A stretch of DNA of 64,000 nt, from assembly GCF_000234805.1 (NCBI RefSeq), contig NC_016645.1, forward strand, positions 720,391 to 784,390, in the 5' to 3' direction. Under the pieces are notes generated by a model. That model was not told the origin of the DNA and made no database searches. It saw only the letters and a list, made by a program, of their open reading frames with translations. The position numbers and the translations under genes are program-made. Every line of letters begins with the position of its first letter. Position 1 is the stretch's first letter. The stretch is from Pyrobaculum ferrireducens. GTDB taxonomy: Archaea; Thermoproteota; Thermoprotei; Thermoproteales; Thermoproteaceae. Positions 26,053-35,925 of the stretch are shown here, piece after piece.

Positions 26053-26474
26053 CACTTGAAATACGCCTCAGCCAGCAACTTAATCCACCTAGCCACCTCC
26101 CTAGACTTCAGCGCGGAGCTTGGTCGCTTCAACTCCATTAAAACATCCTCAAAAGACGTGGAGCTAACTACTCCCACCTTCTTCATCGTGTAGAGAAGCA
26201 CAGCGCCATACAGCGCATACGCCTTCCACTCAGGCCCCTCCCTAGCGTTCATCACACCTTCCACAACCTCTCTACAGCTCTCGGCACGCAACCCTAGCTC
26301 TACAGCATCTTTAGAAGATCTGGCGGCGGCCACGGCAACGACATATGCAGGACCCAGCACATAGAGATCTGAGATCAAAGAGCGAGCCCTACTCGCGTAG
26401 CGCGACTGGATATCTCTCGACTTAACCTCAGCGACAGCCTTAGTACACTCAACGGCAAAGTCTATTTGATCCAT
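26052..26474 (-). CDS. cmr5: type III-B small subunit Cmr5
   Basis: A 140-residue all-helical protein with SRYASRARSLISDLYVLGPA near residue 24 and AYALYGAVLLYTMKKVG, matching Cmr5 in size, helix pattern and place between cmr4 and cmr1. Cmr5 lines the inner groove of the complex. The start overlaps cmr4 by 13 nt. Confidence 0.85.
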   Translation of the reverse strand: MDQIDFAVECTKAVAEVKSRDIQSRYASRARSLISDLYVLGPAYVVAVAAARSSKDAVELGLRAESCREVVEGVMNAREGPEWKAYALYGAVLLYTMKKVGVVSSTSFEDVLMELKRPSSALKSREVARWIKLLAEAYFK

Positions 26475-27334
26475 ATTCTCACCAGACCCTTACCAATAGT
26501 CTCCTTCCCCCCCACCCAAAGCACAGCAGGGTTACCGCCTAGAAGGTTGTTAAACAATGCACATACCTTATCAGCTGTTCTATCCCCAACATCTCTACAA
26601 ACCACCGCCGAATGGAAAAGAGTAAACTGCGGCACATACTCCTCGCTCCACAAACCCCCCTCAGCCACCGTCTTAGTCTCCCTATTCAGCCTCACCCTGT
26701 ACTGAACCAAGAGCGATCTATCAATCACCTCGCGGCTTAAGTCGTCGCCAACAACAGCAATATCAAACTTCGGCAACTGGATCCCCAGGTTCCTCAACGC
26801 ATTAGCAAAGGCCTCCACCACGGGGTCAACAGAAGCCTCAACCTCTACCTCGTTAAGAAAAATCTTCCCATTGTCAACGTAATCCTTAGAGGATACTAAC
26901 GCCTTGTTTTTAATGCTATTATTGATAAGCTTTTGCGCGTTCTCCACAGCATCTTTAAAGCCTTCCCTCTCACCACCCTTATACACCTCGGCATATGTTG
27001 TAAAAAGTCTTAACAAATGAGGTGTGGTAACGTATATCCAGACACCCCTCAGCGATCTTGCGGGCATGAGGAGGAGCCTGGCGTCAAGTAGCGTAACGCC
27101 GGAGATGGAGTCTGGCCGCTCCCCCGGCTCCCTACCAAACACTAAGCGAACGTCATTCCCCGCCCCCCTCTTGTATGCATGCGACTTCAAAGCACCCTTG
27201 AGCGAAGACGCCCAAATCACGGGTAATTCAAACTCATCTCTCTGAACAGGCAGATCCACATGAGCTCCCTCAGCTCGGCCCACTCCCACATGCAGAGGCG
27301 ATAGGGCGTATACAAACAGCGCTAAAGCTTGCAT
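26462..27334 (-). CDS. cmr4: type III-B backbone RAMP and target-RNA nuclease Cmr4
   Basis: A 290-residue RAMP: ALFVYALSPLHVGVGRAEGA, then VQRDEFELPVIWASSLKGAL with the R-D and glycine-rich motif of Cmr4, and the C-terminal LLGGNPAVLWVGGKETIGKG. Cmr4 forms the repeated backbone and its Asp residue cuts target RNA every six bases in known complexes; the Asp in QRDEFELPV is the likely catalytic one. It is first in the minus-strand operon cmr4-5-1-6-A-B-C. Confidence 0.9.
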   Translation of the reverse strand: MQALALFVYALSPLHVGVGRAEGAHVDLPVQRDEFELPVIWASSLKGALKSHAYKRGAGNDVRLVFGREPGERPDSISGVTLLDARLLLMPARSLRGVWIYVTTPHLLRLFTTYAEVYKGGEREGFKDAVENAQKLINNSIKNKALVSSKDYVDNGKIFLNEVEVEASVDPVVEAFANALRNLGIQLPKFDIAVVGDDLSREVIDRSLLVQYRVRLNRETKTVAEGGLWSEEYVPQFTLFHSAVVCRDVGDRTADKVCALFNNLLGGNPAVLWVGGKETIGKGLVRIWIK

Positions 27335-27381
27335 AATCTAATGAAACCGTACATTTAAATATTTTAATAGACAAGACAGCC
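27335..27381. promoter_or_regulatory. divergent cmr4/cmr2 promoter
   Basis: Only 47 bp separate the two start codons. The segment ACATTTAAATATTTTAATAG (27349-27368) is AT-rich and near-symmetric and can serve as TATA box for both directions, so both halves of the Cmr module are probably controlled together. Confidence 0.55.
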
Positions 27382-30300
27382 ATGAAATCACTAACCGAGT
27401 TTTTCCTAGCAAAGCTGTGGACCCTCCTCCACGATCCCCCACACAAGGTCTGGATTCTAAAAGACGGAAAAAGATGCCTAGATGCCGATACCAACATAGA
27501 AAGCTGGGCTGAGCAACATAAGTTACGGGGACATGAAAGAGATGCTCTGAAAATTTTCGACAGCTTTCTAAATGGCAGAGCACATGAGTATCTCAAAGAG
27601 CCCCTACTACAACTTGCCAAAGAAGCTGACCACTACTCATCTTCATTTGATCGCTGGATTAGCAATATAATATTTATACTTGACTCAAAAAATATCATTA
27701 AAAATATAGTATTTGAATACTACAATCTACACAATATATTCTCTCCATCTAATTACGTAATTTATGTAAAAAATCCTGATGAAAAAGTACTATGTGATAG
27801 AATTAAAAAATGGGTGGCCCGCATCAGCGGATTAACAAATGGCGTTGACAACATAGAGCTTGTGTACCACTTAGTCTATGCATCGGCTGAGCTGGCGTGG
27901 ATAAAGGAGGACCTACCTCCACCCTTAGCAGAGACCCGCGTGCCTACACACACAATCTTTGACCACCTCTACGCCGCCGCCATGACAGTTAACTGGCTGT
28001 GGGAAGATCGGCAGAACACCGAAGATACGGCCTCACGGGACCGGCAGAACACCGAAGATACGGCCTCACGGCCTTTCTCGCTCATGCCCAAGGGCTATTA
28101 CGTCGTGATAGACACACCCGGCGTCTCAAAAATTTTAGAGGCGTCGAGAAAGGCAGGAGACTTCTGGGCAGGTAGCTGGCTAGTCTCTGCCTTGATGTGG
28201 CTTACGGCGTGGAGCTATATCAAGTCCTACGGACCCGACATCTTGCTTACCCCCACGGCCAGATTCAACCCGTTCTACTACGAATTCCTTAGACTCTGGC
28301 TTGAAAAAGAAAACAAGAAGCAGATAGCGGACAAGCTAATCCAACTATACGAAGACGTTATAGCGATGGCTGTGGGGGCAAAAAACGGAGTAAAACTAAG
28401 TTATCTACTGAGACACGCAATTATTCCACCTACAATCACTCTCGCACTACCAAAAAAAGAAAATGTTGAGAAACTAGAAGAAGAAATACTACAAAACTTT
28501 AACCAAGCATATCGGTGCATAATACATGGACTAGTGCTAGGAGAAGAAAGAAACATAGAATGTACTGATGAAATAGTTAAAAAATTCATAGAAACATGGA
28601 AAAGTCAAATAGATGAGAATATTCTAAAACCCGTAAAATCCATACTATACGAAATCCAACCACATCTCTTTGAACAATTATTAATTCCACGAATAGTAAT
28701 TATAGATATAGAAAAGCTATATACCGAGTTCCAAAATATTATAACAGGTCAAAGTAAAGAAACAATAGATAATATTAATAAAGAAACATATCAAAAATTC
28801 CTTAAATTCCTTAAAAACTTTAAAGAACAAAAATCAGATTCTAAAAAAATAGACGAGGACATGATATCTAAATATCTACTCTTCCATGTAGTAACTAAAG
28901 AAGCCCTTAGACAACTCATAAATACAACAATGCTACCTGTCGGCAGAACTTGGTTTACACTAGACGGCCAACCACTGATGGACTACCAGAAATTCACAGA
29001 TGCGCCAGGCTGGATATTCTGCACCACTTGCCTACGAGAGCCGGCAGTCGTAAAATTCGGCAAGGCGTGGAAAGTAAAAGACGGTGTTCCCGTAGTCTCT
29101 TACGACGACGAGACAATAAAGAGGCTTAATATAGACGGCAACGTTGACGAGCTACAAAAAATCTTCAAGCCTGGCGAGGCTCTAGGCCCCCTATGTCTCC
29201 TCAAAAGATTACTTTATCTTTCAACAACCCTACGTCCGAAATTTGACACAACCGAGGACGTAGCCATTGGATGGTATACCAGGAGGATATATAGAGAGAT
29301 ATCTCCCCTCCTCAAAAATACGCAAACTAGAGAATGCAACGTCGCAGTCAAATACATCGAACAGAAAAGAGGCCGGGATATCCTGGCCTACGGCCCAATA
29401 GAAGAGATACGGCGCCTGTTTAGAAAATGCGCAGAGTCTGTAGAAAAGTATGTGGATAAAGATACGGCAACCAAAATTAGTAGATTTTATGGCGCTACAC
29501 AATTATATGCACTACTAGAGTTAAGAGATACCTACGCTGTGATAAAAGCCGACGCAGACGACATACGCAAAGTCTACACTGGAAACATCCCAACCACGTC
29601 ATATAAACAGTTGTTGATACAACTCGCAGATCACAGCGATAGCAGAGATGTAAAAGAATTCTTCACAGACCTGCTGAAATTGCTAAACGCCCTCGAGGAA
29701 TTGACCAATGGAAAAATACTAGTTTCACCAACATACTATGCCGCCCTCTCGCTTTCGCTTATGATAACTGCACTTAAAGATATATACAAAGTGGAAAAAA
29801 TCTACGAGGGTATGACCGTGTACGCGGGTGGAGACGACGTACTAGCCCTAGCGTCTGTGGACGCCTCGCTACACGTAGCCGAAACGATGAGGCGTAATTA
29901 CTGGGGTGACGGAGGCTTCCACAGAATAGGCCAATACGCCATACCTGCGGTAGTGGTGACTGGCAGAAGCATATCAGTCAGATACGTCAACGTGCTCGAC
30001 CATATGGGCGGCGAGATATCGAAAACATTAGAACTGTTAAAAGAAGCGAAAAAAACCACCTGGTTGCTGGGCGGCAGAGAAGTTAGAAAAGATACGCTGG
30101 TGATAAGCGACTCGAGAACCAACACCTCTGCATACCTCCCACTAATAGATTCAAGAAATAGAGTAGGCACATACATAAAATATCTAAGAAAAATGTGGGG
30201 GATGATGATCGGCGGAGAACTCAGCGGCAACGCCCCGTCTGACTACATAGCTACATTCGGCGACGTGACGGAGAAATTACTCGACGAAGAAGCCCTCGTC

Positions 30301-30450
30301 AAAATTTACGAATACACGCTCAGTAGAAACCTCAAAAAAGCCGCCGCATGGAAATACGCAGATGTAGCGGCAGAGGCAAAGAAAGAGGGCAGAACCCCAC
30401 TGGGAGACGAAATAATGAAAGCACTGGCCATACTCAGAAGATACCCATGA
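27382..30450 (+). CDS. cmr2: type III-B large subunit Cmr2 (Cas10)
   Basis: A 1022-residue Cas10. The N-terminus has LWTLLHDPPHKVW, an H-D pair of the DNase HD domain. A zinc finger spans about residues 546-605 (FCTTCLREPAV ... LGPLCLLKR). The palm domain has YAGGDDVLALASVD with GGDD at about 816-819, the cyclic-oligoadenylate synthesis motif, and an earlier IKADADDIRKVY. It should therefore be able to make signalling nucleotides. The gene is clearly more AT-rich than its surroundings and holds a 33-bp tandem duplication near residue 210. Its stop overlaps cmr3. Confidence 0.92.
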   Translation: MKSLTEFFLAKLWTLLHDPPHKVWILKDGKRCLDADTNIESWAEQHKLRGHERDALKIFDSFLNGRAHEYLKEPLLQLAKEADHYSSSFDRWISNIIFILDSKNIIKNIVFEYYNLHNIFSPSNYVIYVKNPDEKVLCDRIKKWVARISGLTNGVDNIELVYHLVYASAELAWIKEDLPPPLAETRVPTHTIFDHLYAAAMTVNWLWEDRQNTEDTASRDRQNTEDTASRPFSLMPKGYYVVIDTPGVSKILEASRKAGDFWAGSWLVSALMWLTAWSYIKSYGPDILLTPTARFNPFYYEFLRLWLEKENKKQIADKLIQLYEDVIAMAVGAKNGVKLSYLLRHAIIPPTITLALPKKENVEKLEEEILQNFNQAYRCIIHGLVLGEERNIECTDEIVKKFIETWKSQIDENILKPVKSILYEIQPHLFEQLLIPRIVIIDIEKLYTEFQNIITGQSKETIDNINKETYQKFLKFLKNFKEQKSDSKKIDEDMISKYLLFHVVTKEALRQLINTTMLPVGRTWFTLDGQPLMDYQKFTDAPGWIFCTTCLREPAVVKFGKAWKVKDGVPVVSYDDETIKRLNIDGNVDELQKIFKPGEALGPLCLLKRLLYLSTTLRPKFDTTEDVAIGWYTRRIYREISPLLKNTQTRECNVAVKYIEQKRGRDILAYGPIEEIRRLFRKCAESVEKYVDKDTATKISRFYGATQLYALLELRDTYAVIKADADDIRKVYTGNIPTTSYKQLLIQLADHSDSRDVKEFFTDLLKLLNALEELTNGKILVSPTYYAALSLSLMITALKDIYKVEKIYEGMTVYAGGDDVLALASVDASLHVAETMRRNYWGDGGFHRIGQYAIPAVVVTGRSISVRYVNVLDHMGGEISKTLELLKEAKKTTWLLGGREVRKDTLVISDSRTNTSAYLPLIDSRNRVGTYIKYLRKMWGMMIGGELSGNAPSDYIATFGDVTEKLLDEEALVKIYEYTLSRNLKKAAAWKYADVAAEAKKEGRTPLGDEIMKALAILRRYP
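28009..28074 (+). repeat. 33-bp in-frame tandem duplication in cmr2
   Basis: The unit starting CGGCAGAACACCGAAGATAC at 28009 is repeated at 28042 with almost no change. It adds a second copy of RQNTEDTASRD-like sequence (11 residues) and keeps the frame. The near-identity points to a recent event; the insert would lie in a surface loop before the palm domain. Confidence 0.9.
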
Positions 30451-31442
30451 CAAGCAATCAAAAGACGCTGGTGCTTGTAATCAAGCCGCTGGAGCCGCTC
30501 CACTTCGGCAAGACGCAGATCCCCGGCATAGACCTCGCCGGCAGAGACGCTGCCTTCACGGCGCCCCCGCCCTCGACAATATTAGGCCTCCTCGCCTCTA
30601 TAAAAGGCATCAACTACTACAACAAGCCAAAACCCTGCAACCGTCCACTAGAAGATCTCAAAACCACATATAGAGAATTGACGGGAGAAGAACTAACACC
30701 CACAATAGAGGGGGTAGACAGACCCCTCATTTGGGGGCCAGTAGTATACATAGAAAAAATCCCACATATACCTATCGAGGGAGGATATTTTGTACCTAGA
30801 GGAGAAATGGAGAAATACATCGATAATGCCGCAGGAGAAAACTCAAAAATCAAAATCAAGAAAGCAACAGTCAACATAAAGCCAGGCATAGCCCTAGACC
30901 CGACGTCCAAAACCCCCAGATACGGCTACCTCTACGGAGCCACATATGTAGGCTACCCCCTTGCATCAGAGATACGCTACGTCGTAAACATGGCAATCCC
31001 CACAGATCAAAACTACAAAGGGGTCTACAGACTCGGAGGAGAAGGCAGACTAGCCCAGATAGAGTTAAGAGAAAAACCAGTAGACATAAGAGGAGAAAAA
31101 CCGGAAGGTGAATCCAAAAAGAGCGAAGATGCCATAGTGCTGACTCCCCTCCTTTTCCAGCCAGAAGACGGCTATGCAAGAACGGCAGGCCACCCAAAGG
31201 GTCCAACACCCGGCCTTGAATGCGTCGAAGAGATACGCGGCATCTACACTGGCGACACATTCAAAATTGTCGCCGAGCCAATGGGGCTCGGCTACAGTGA
31301 GGTATGCAACAGAAGGAGACCACTCTACTACGCCCTCCCACCTGGAACCGTAGTAAAAATAAAATGTAAATATAAAGCAGTTGGCCTCTTCTCACAACTA
31401 GGATATGGAGCGATAATAAGAACTAAAGATAGACTTCCCTGA
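30447..31442 (+). CDS. cmr3: type III-B RAMP protein Cmr3
   Basis: A 331-residue RAMP of Cmr3 type: LVIKPLEPLHFGKTQIPGID at the N-terminus, APPPSTILGLLASIKG, and the C-terminal glycine-rich LFSQLGYGAIIRTK. Cmr3 pairs with Cmr2 and holds the 5' handle of the guide RNA. I take ATG 30447, which overlaps the cmr2 stop (ATGA), over an upstream start within cmr2. AT content matches cmr2, so they likely moved together. Confidence 0.88.
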   Translation: MTSNQKTLVLVIKPLEPLHFGKTQIPGIDLAGRDAAFTAPPPSTILGLLASIKGINYYNKPKPCNRPLEDLKTTYRELTGEELTPTIEGVDRPLIWGPVVYIEKIPHIPIEGGYFVPRGEMEKYIDNAAGENSKIKIKKATVNIKPGIALDPTSKTPRYGYLYGATYVGYPLASEIRYVVNMAIPTDQNYKGVYRLGGEGRLAQIELREKPVDIRGEKPEGESKKSEDAIVLTPLLFQPEDGYARTAGHPKGPTPGLECVEEIRGIYTGDTFKIVAEPMGLGYSEVCNRRRPLYYALPPGTVVKIKCKYKAVGLFSQLGYGAIIRTKDRLP

Positions 31443-31618
31443 AGAGCTCATACAAGATCCATACCAATATCAACTAGTGTCGGCAACTAGATGTAGAGCC
31501 TGCTCCACCAGCGGCGCAGTTCGAGATCCGTTGGAATCTGTAGTGCTCGACGCCACAAACCACGTTGCGGGGCGGCGGGGGCAACATAAAACATATAAGT
31601 AGCCGTGTACAGAAATAC

Positions 31619-31990
31619 GTGGCGGCGCCGCGGCTGGAGCTGGAGGACTTCCTCGTCCTCGCGCTGGCGGGCATGGGGGCGCACCCGCCCCTCATCGCCT
31701 ACCTAACGGAGATGCCGAGGGAAAGGGTGGAGCTCATCCTCGAATGGCTTGTGGAGAAGGGCTACTTGAAGAGGGAGGGGAACCGCTACAGGTGGACAAA
31801 AGCCGCCAAGCCCGTCCTTAAGCAGTGGCGCTCAAACCCGGAGGCGGCCGCCGCGCTTAGGCGCGCCTTCGACAAATTCGCCCGCGACGTGGCGGCGCCC
31901 GTGGCGAGGGCGGCGTGGGAGGCGGCGTTTTGGTGGACCATGTGGCTGGCGGCGATGAAGTGGCTCCACTACCACCCCCCAGAGGACTAG
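31619..31990 (+). CDS. winged-helix DNA-binding protein
   Basis: I take GTG 31619 because the TATA-like ACATATAAGTAG (31591-31602) lies about 23 nt upstream. The 123-residue product has a winged-helix domain (LELEDFLVLALAGMGAHPPL, ERVELILEWLVEKGYLKREG, RYRWTKAAKPVL) and a C-terminal helical part with an aromatic-rich stretch (AAFWWTMWLAAMKWL) that could touch a membrane or partner. It lies 176 nt after cmr3 with its own promoter, so it may regulate nearby genes, but no link to CRISPR is shown. Confidence 0.65.
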   Translation: MAAPRLELEDFLVLALAGMGAHPPLIAYLTEMPRERVELILEWLVEKGYLKREGNRYRWTKAAKPVLKQWRSNPEAAAALRRAFDKFARDVAAPVARAAWEAAFWWTMWLAAMKWLHYHPPED

Positions 31991-32395
31991 CCTCAGTACA
32001 GCTGAAAGGTGTATTTTGGCTTGCAGTTGGGGTTTGGATACGCGGTTCTGGTAAGCGTACATGTCTCTGTTTTTCCACAACCAAATACCCTGGCGCTGTG
32101 GTGTCGACACCAAATGTCTAGACACAGAGTATATCTACTGCCCTGTCGCAACGTGCCGTAGTTCAGCGCGATGCCGGCGCCAAAGGGCCCTAAAACGGAT
32201 TCATTGACTTTATCTACCTCTCTCGGTGTTAGGTACAGCCTCCACTGGAGGTGCTCAGCCAGATGCCGAAGGTGACTCCGCTGAGAGATGTTCTACATCA
32301 ACTTCGTGGCTACACTCTGATGCCGTGAACCCACTGCACGTTTACACAAGGCAACCCCTCAATATCGGAGGCATTCGGAGCTGGCATAACTTTGA
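31991..32395. other. no gene seen
   Basis: This stretch has no frame with gene-like codon use, no tRNA-like cloverleaf and no intact CRISPR repeat. It begins the decayed region that runs to about 38.3 kb. Confidence 0.5.
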
Positions 32396-32920
32396 CTACA
32401 TGTAGACATCTGTGACGTCGCTCCCCACCTCAAGCCGCGCTGTGCCTAGCTCGGAGCGCTCAAGCCCCACAACTATGCGAGGGAGCACAGGCGCGCACGG
32501 GACCCCGCCGAAATACCTCACCTCAACTCCCATGTATTGCTTCGCCAATATATTAACCAAGTAGCCCCCTCCAACCTGGTAAATTGTAAAATCAATGGGG
32601 TGAAGCTTAATACCAACCAAACGGCTGTACTGTGAACTCCGCAACGGCCGGCTTCACCTCCCTCACCTCTGCCTTTAGCGACTTTACCATCTAGCCGAGC
32701 GCAGTATCCGCAGAGCCTCCTCCCTGTCGATCTAGTAAAGGCGGTGAAGTCAATCTCGAGGTTGATTATGCGCCCCACCTCGTCGAGCCCCACAATCACC
32801 TCGGCCTGCCCCATAACCACCGCAGACGGCGCCCCCTCAGACCTCCTCACAATGAGCACCGCGTCCACCACCCGGACGCTAGGCGCCTCGGCGTAGTAAG
32901 ACCAGCCCTTTACCCCCAAA
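32396..32920 (-). pseudogene. remnants of one or two small genes
   Basis: Two protein-like stretches lie in different frames. The upstream one includes RVVDAVLIVRRSEGAPSAVV and MGQAEVIVGLDEVGRIINLE, faintly like DUF2283 proteins; the downstream one includes GGGYLVNILAKQYMGVEVRY and PRIVVGLERSELGTARLEVG. Between them the frame dissolves into stops. I read this as a broken gene or gene pair. The original function is not known. Confidence 0.45.
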
Positions 32921-33430
32921 TTCCCGGTGTAGTTAACCGGAGGCTACCACTCCCACGAAGAAGTATGAAGAAAAGCCCCCCATATACGTCCTGCTGTAGA
33001 TCACATCCACGGCTCTACATGCAATTCGCTATTTAAAGACAACCCCCATCGGACACAAGCCACCCCGTAGAGCTGACGACAAAGACGGCAACAAGTAGGG
33101 CCCCCGCCGCTCTACACAGCCCTCTACGTGCTCTACCCGCCCCCAGCGCCAGACCCGCCGCTACGTCCCGAGGTAGCGGGCCCCCAGTCGGCGGCCAGCT
33201 CGCAGAGACCTCCCACCAGCTGGCGCATCTCCACCCGGCAACCTCCGCCGCGGTGGTCGCTAATTACGACCACGCAGACGAGAGGACCCGGCGCCCTCGC
33301 AGAATGTCACGCAACATGCAAAGCGCACCCAGAAGCGCGCCCACCCACGCCGCATCCGCACATACGCAGAGACGCGCGGAGGCCCATGTAGATACGGAGC
33401 CGGGCTAATTTTAAAAAGCGGCTCCGGTAT
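32921..33430. other. no gene seen
   Basis: The open frames here are Pro/Arg/Thr-rich with no gene-like codon pattern. Near 33405-33418 the sequence GCTAATTTTAAAAAGC holds a TATA-like box for the next gene. Confidence 0.5.
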
Positions 33431-34054
33431 ATGTCCGTGTCTGTGGATTTGAAGACGCTTGAGGAGGTGGTGGAGAGAGCCGTCAAGAAGGCCCTGGCAG
33501 AAGCCCGTAGCTACGAGATGAAGGCAGTCGCCGAGGCGTTGAAGGCGCTGGCAGACTACACCAAAGCCGGATTTACACAAGTCACCACAGAACTCGGAGA
33601 GTTGAAAACTCAAGTCGCCGACTTGAAGACGAGGGTATCTGCATTAGAGACACGTACAGCTAGTCTAGAAAATCGTGTATCTAGTCTAGAAAAACGCGTA
33701 TCTAACGTCGAGGATAGTGTGGACTCTCTAACAGAGGCCACTCTCTCCCGCTACGTCTGGGAGGATCTTAGAGAGGAGGTTAGGGCTAGGGGGGAGGTGG
33801 TGCTGTCGAGAAGGCGGAACGCCCGCGTGGACGGCTTGGATATCGACCTCCTCGTGGAGACGGATAGATCTGTCTACGTGGTGGAGGTGAAGACTAGGGC
33901 GAGGAGGAGGGACGTCGACGCCGTGGCTAGGAAGGCTGAGGCGGCCCGAGGCGCCTACGGCAAGCCCGCAGTAGCCATCCTCGCCGGCGTAAGGATAGGA
34001 GACGACGTGGAAAAATACGCAAAGGGAAAGGGGGTTCTCGTATACAGATACTAA
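33431..34054 (+). CDS. coiled-coil plus PD-(D/E)XK nuclease-like protein
   Basis: A 207-residue protein. Residues about 1-100 form a long coiled coil with heptad turns such as LKTQVADLKTRVSALETRTA and SLENRVSSLEKRVSNVEDSV. The C-terminal part has GLDIDLLVETDRSVYVVEVK, i.e. Asp then E-x-K of a PD-(D/E)XK fold, and ends in a core strand (KGKGVLVYRY). Such proteins (DUF3782-type) are frequent in Thermoproteales; their role is not established. It resembles the protein at 35926 in architecture. Confidence 0.75.
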   Translation: MSVSVDLKTLEEVVERAVKKALAEARSYEMKAVAEALKALADYTKAGFTQVTTELGELKTQVADLKTRVSALETRTASLENRVSSLEKRVSNVEDSVDSLTEATLSRYVWEDLREEVRARGEVVLSRRRNARVDGLDIDLLVETDRSVYVVEVKTRARRRDVDAVARKAEAARGAYGKPAVAILAGVRIGDDVEKYAKGKGVLVYRY

Positions 34055-34217
34055 TCAGAGCCGCGGGGTCCAGCGAGAGCTAGGCCTGGCGTGGGCGGGA
34101 GACGGCTCCGAGACCGCGGACGCCTCTCAGAGGGCGGCGTCTACGCCGTCTGCGAGGCGGGCAGGCTACTGTGTAGACATATCAGTAAAATTTTAAACAA
34201 CTAAAAATTCTTATTTA

Positions 34218-35549
34218 ATGAATAGTAAGAGGGGGATTACATGGTATCTCGATAGGTTATTCCCTATTTTATTAGTAGCTGGTGCTGTAATTTACGTAAG
34301 CGGCTACACTACTCTAGGACAGTTGCTTATGGAGGTGCCTATTGTTGCGTATTACGTACCTGGCCTCGTCTTAGCCGCTGCAAGGCTTTACCTATCTATA
34401 AAAAAGACGGAAAATAAAATCCTCTCGGCGCTGTTCGGCGGAGTATTCCTCACATCAGTACTTTTGATAGGTGCGACATGGCTATTAGGTGAGTTGTATA
34501 TAGGTGGTTTACTAGACGTCGGAGATCTCGGCGATTTTCTATACGTTGCAATTTCAGTATTAGTGTATCTGTCATTGATGAAGGTCGTGGACATTGTTTA
34601 CAGTAGGCGGCTGGCCGGCGTGGGCAGAGTAGACGGCGGCTATCTACATGTCGAGAGAGGAGTAGCCTACGGCGGCTTCACCTTTGGGCTCGGGACAAAG
34701 TCGTTTGTACTAATCGGCGGAGAGGACCCCGCCGTGCTAGAGATGATTAGGCTACACGAAGAGTACCACGCGAAGAACAGACACCCCATGAAGCTCCAGC
34801 TGTACCTCCTGGCCGCGCTCCTCCTCACGGGTATCATGATAAGACACGGCATATGGAACACGCCGGTCTACCCCACGGCTGTTTTGGCGCTCGCCGTCGG
34901 CTTCCTAGTCTTCATAAGGGCGCTGGAGACAGCCGCCGACGCCTACACATGGCGCGCCCTGGGGCCCGCGGCGTACGAGCGCCTCAAAGCCTTTCTCAAG
35001 CTGAGGTACGGCGTAGAGGAGCCGCGGAGGGCCCCCCTCTGGTCTAGGCTCACCCACACCTCGCGCAGAGACATCACCCTCACCACAGGAGACCCCATCG
35101 GCGCCCACTGGAGGCTTGAATTCCCCCTAGCGGGCGCCCTGGCCTCTCTATCCATAATAACCTGCAAGTACTACCTCTTGCCTCAGGACATTATCTACAT
35201 CACGCTCCCAGCCGTCTTCGCTAGCCTCCTCGCGTTCTCCATCTCACTGGCATACGTAGCGAAGCCCTTAATCCGCAGATTGGCAGGCCCCGCCTTCACA
35301 GACCGCGGCGTCTTCAACCTCGGCGCCTTGTCCTCAAGCGTCTACACAACCGCCGCCGTTGCCGCAGTAGCCCTAGGCCCGTGGTCCCATGCACTGGCCT
35401 CCGCGTTTCTAGCCTACGCCATGCGCCACTACCTAAACAGCTGGAGACGCGGAGTAGCCCTCACAGCAACCGTATATCCTGTATACCTGGCGCTAAACAC
35501 CGCCATCATGTCGCTACTTCATGAGATAAGCCCACCACAACCCGTGTAA
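34218..35549 (+). CDS. HtpX/M48-like membrane metalloprotease
   Basis: A 443-residue protein with four N-terminal membrane helices, then MIRLHEEYHAKNRHPMKLQL, an H-E-x-x-H zinc site, and IRALETAADAYTWRALG, which supplies the third ligand Glu in an E-x-x-A-D context. Further helices follow. The R-H-P after the HExxH is typical of M48/BlaR1-type gluzincins. It likely cuts membrane or misfolded proteins. The start at ATG 34218 follows an AT-rich promoter (34185-34215). It stands alone between two coiled-coil nuclease-like genes. Confidence 0.78.
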   Translation: MNSKRGITWYLDRLFPILLVAGAVIYVSGYTTLGQLLMEVPIVAYYVPGLVLAAARLYLSIKKTENKILSALFGGVFLTSVLLIGATWLLGELYIGGLLDVGDLGDFLYVAISVLVYLSLMKVVDIVYSRRLAGVGRVDGGYLHVERGVAYGGFTFGLGTKSFVLIGGEDPAVLEMIRLHEEYHAKNRHPMKLQLYLLAALLLTGIMIRHGIWNTPVYPTAVLALAVGFLVFIRALETAADAYTWRALGPAAYERLKAFLKLRYGVEEPRRAPLWSRLTHTSRRDITLTTGDPIGAHWRLEFPLAGALASLSIITCKYYLLPQDIIYITLPAVFASLLAFSISLAYVAKPLIRRLAGPAFTDRGVFNLGALSSSVYTTAAVAAVALGPWSHALASAFLAYAMRHYLNSWRRGVALTATVYPVYLALNTAIMSLLHEISPPQPV

Positions 35550-35925
35550 CGGAGAAGGCGGATTGGCGGGGGAGGGGGACACTTGGCACACCGCGCCGAG
35601 GCGCCCCACACCCACGCCGCGGGCCGCGGGGCTGAGGGCCGTCCCGGCACACAACCACAACCTCCAGCTACCTGGAGGCTATTGACATCTGGCCGTAGTG
35701 CGGACAGCCGCCGCAGAGAGGCGCATCAGCTGTTTCACTTTTAATTTCAAACCCCGACTCAAAGCGGGCTTGTGCATCTCACTGACGTTTCAACTATCAC
35801 ATCCCAACGAACGCCGTTATTGATTTTAGAGGCACATAGACAACGGCGGCAACCCGCTGTGTACAGCGGCAGGTCCGCCGGGGCGGGGCCTAGAAGCATT
35901 TTTAAATCTAGGCGTAAGCAACTCC
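35550..35925. CRISPR. gene-free stretch with possible degenerate CRISPR repeats
   Basis: No gene is seen. Three segments look like worn copies of the local repeat: TATTGACATCTGG near 35680, GTTTCACTTTTAATTTC near 35733, and GTTTCAACTATCACATCCC at 35787. Their spacing (about 55-58 bp) is near one repeat-spacer unit less a deletion. A TATA-like TTTTTAAATC (35899-35908) serves the next gene. Confidence 0.35.
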
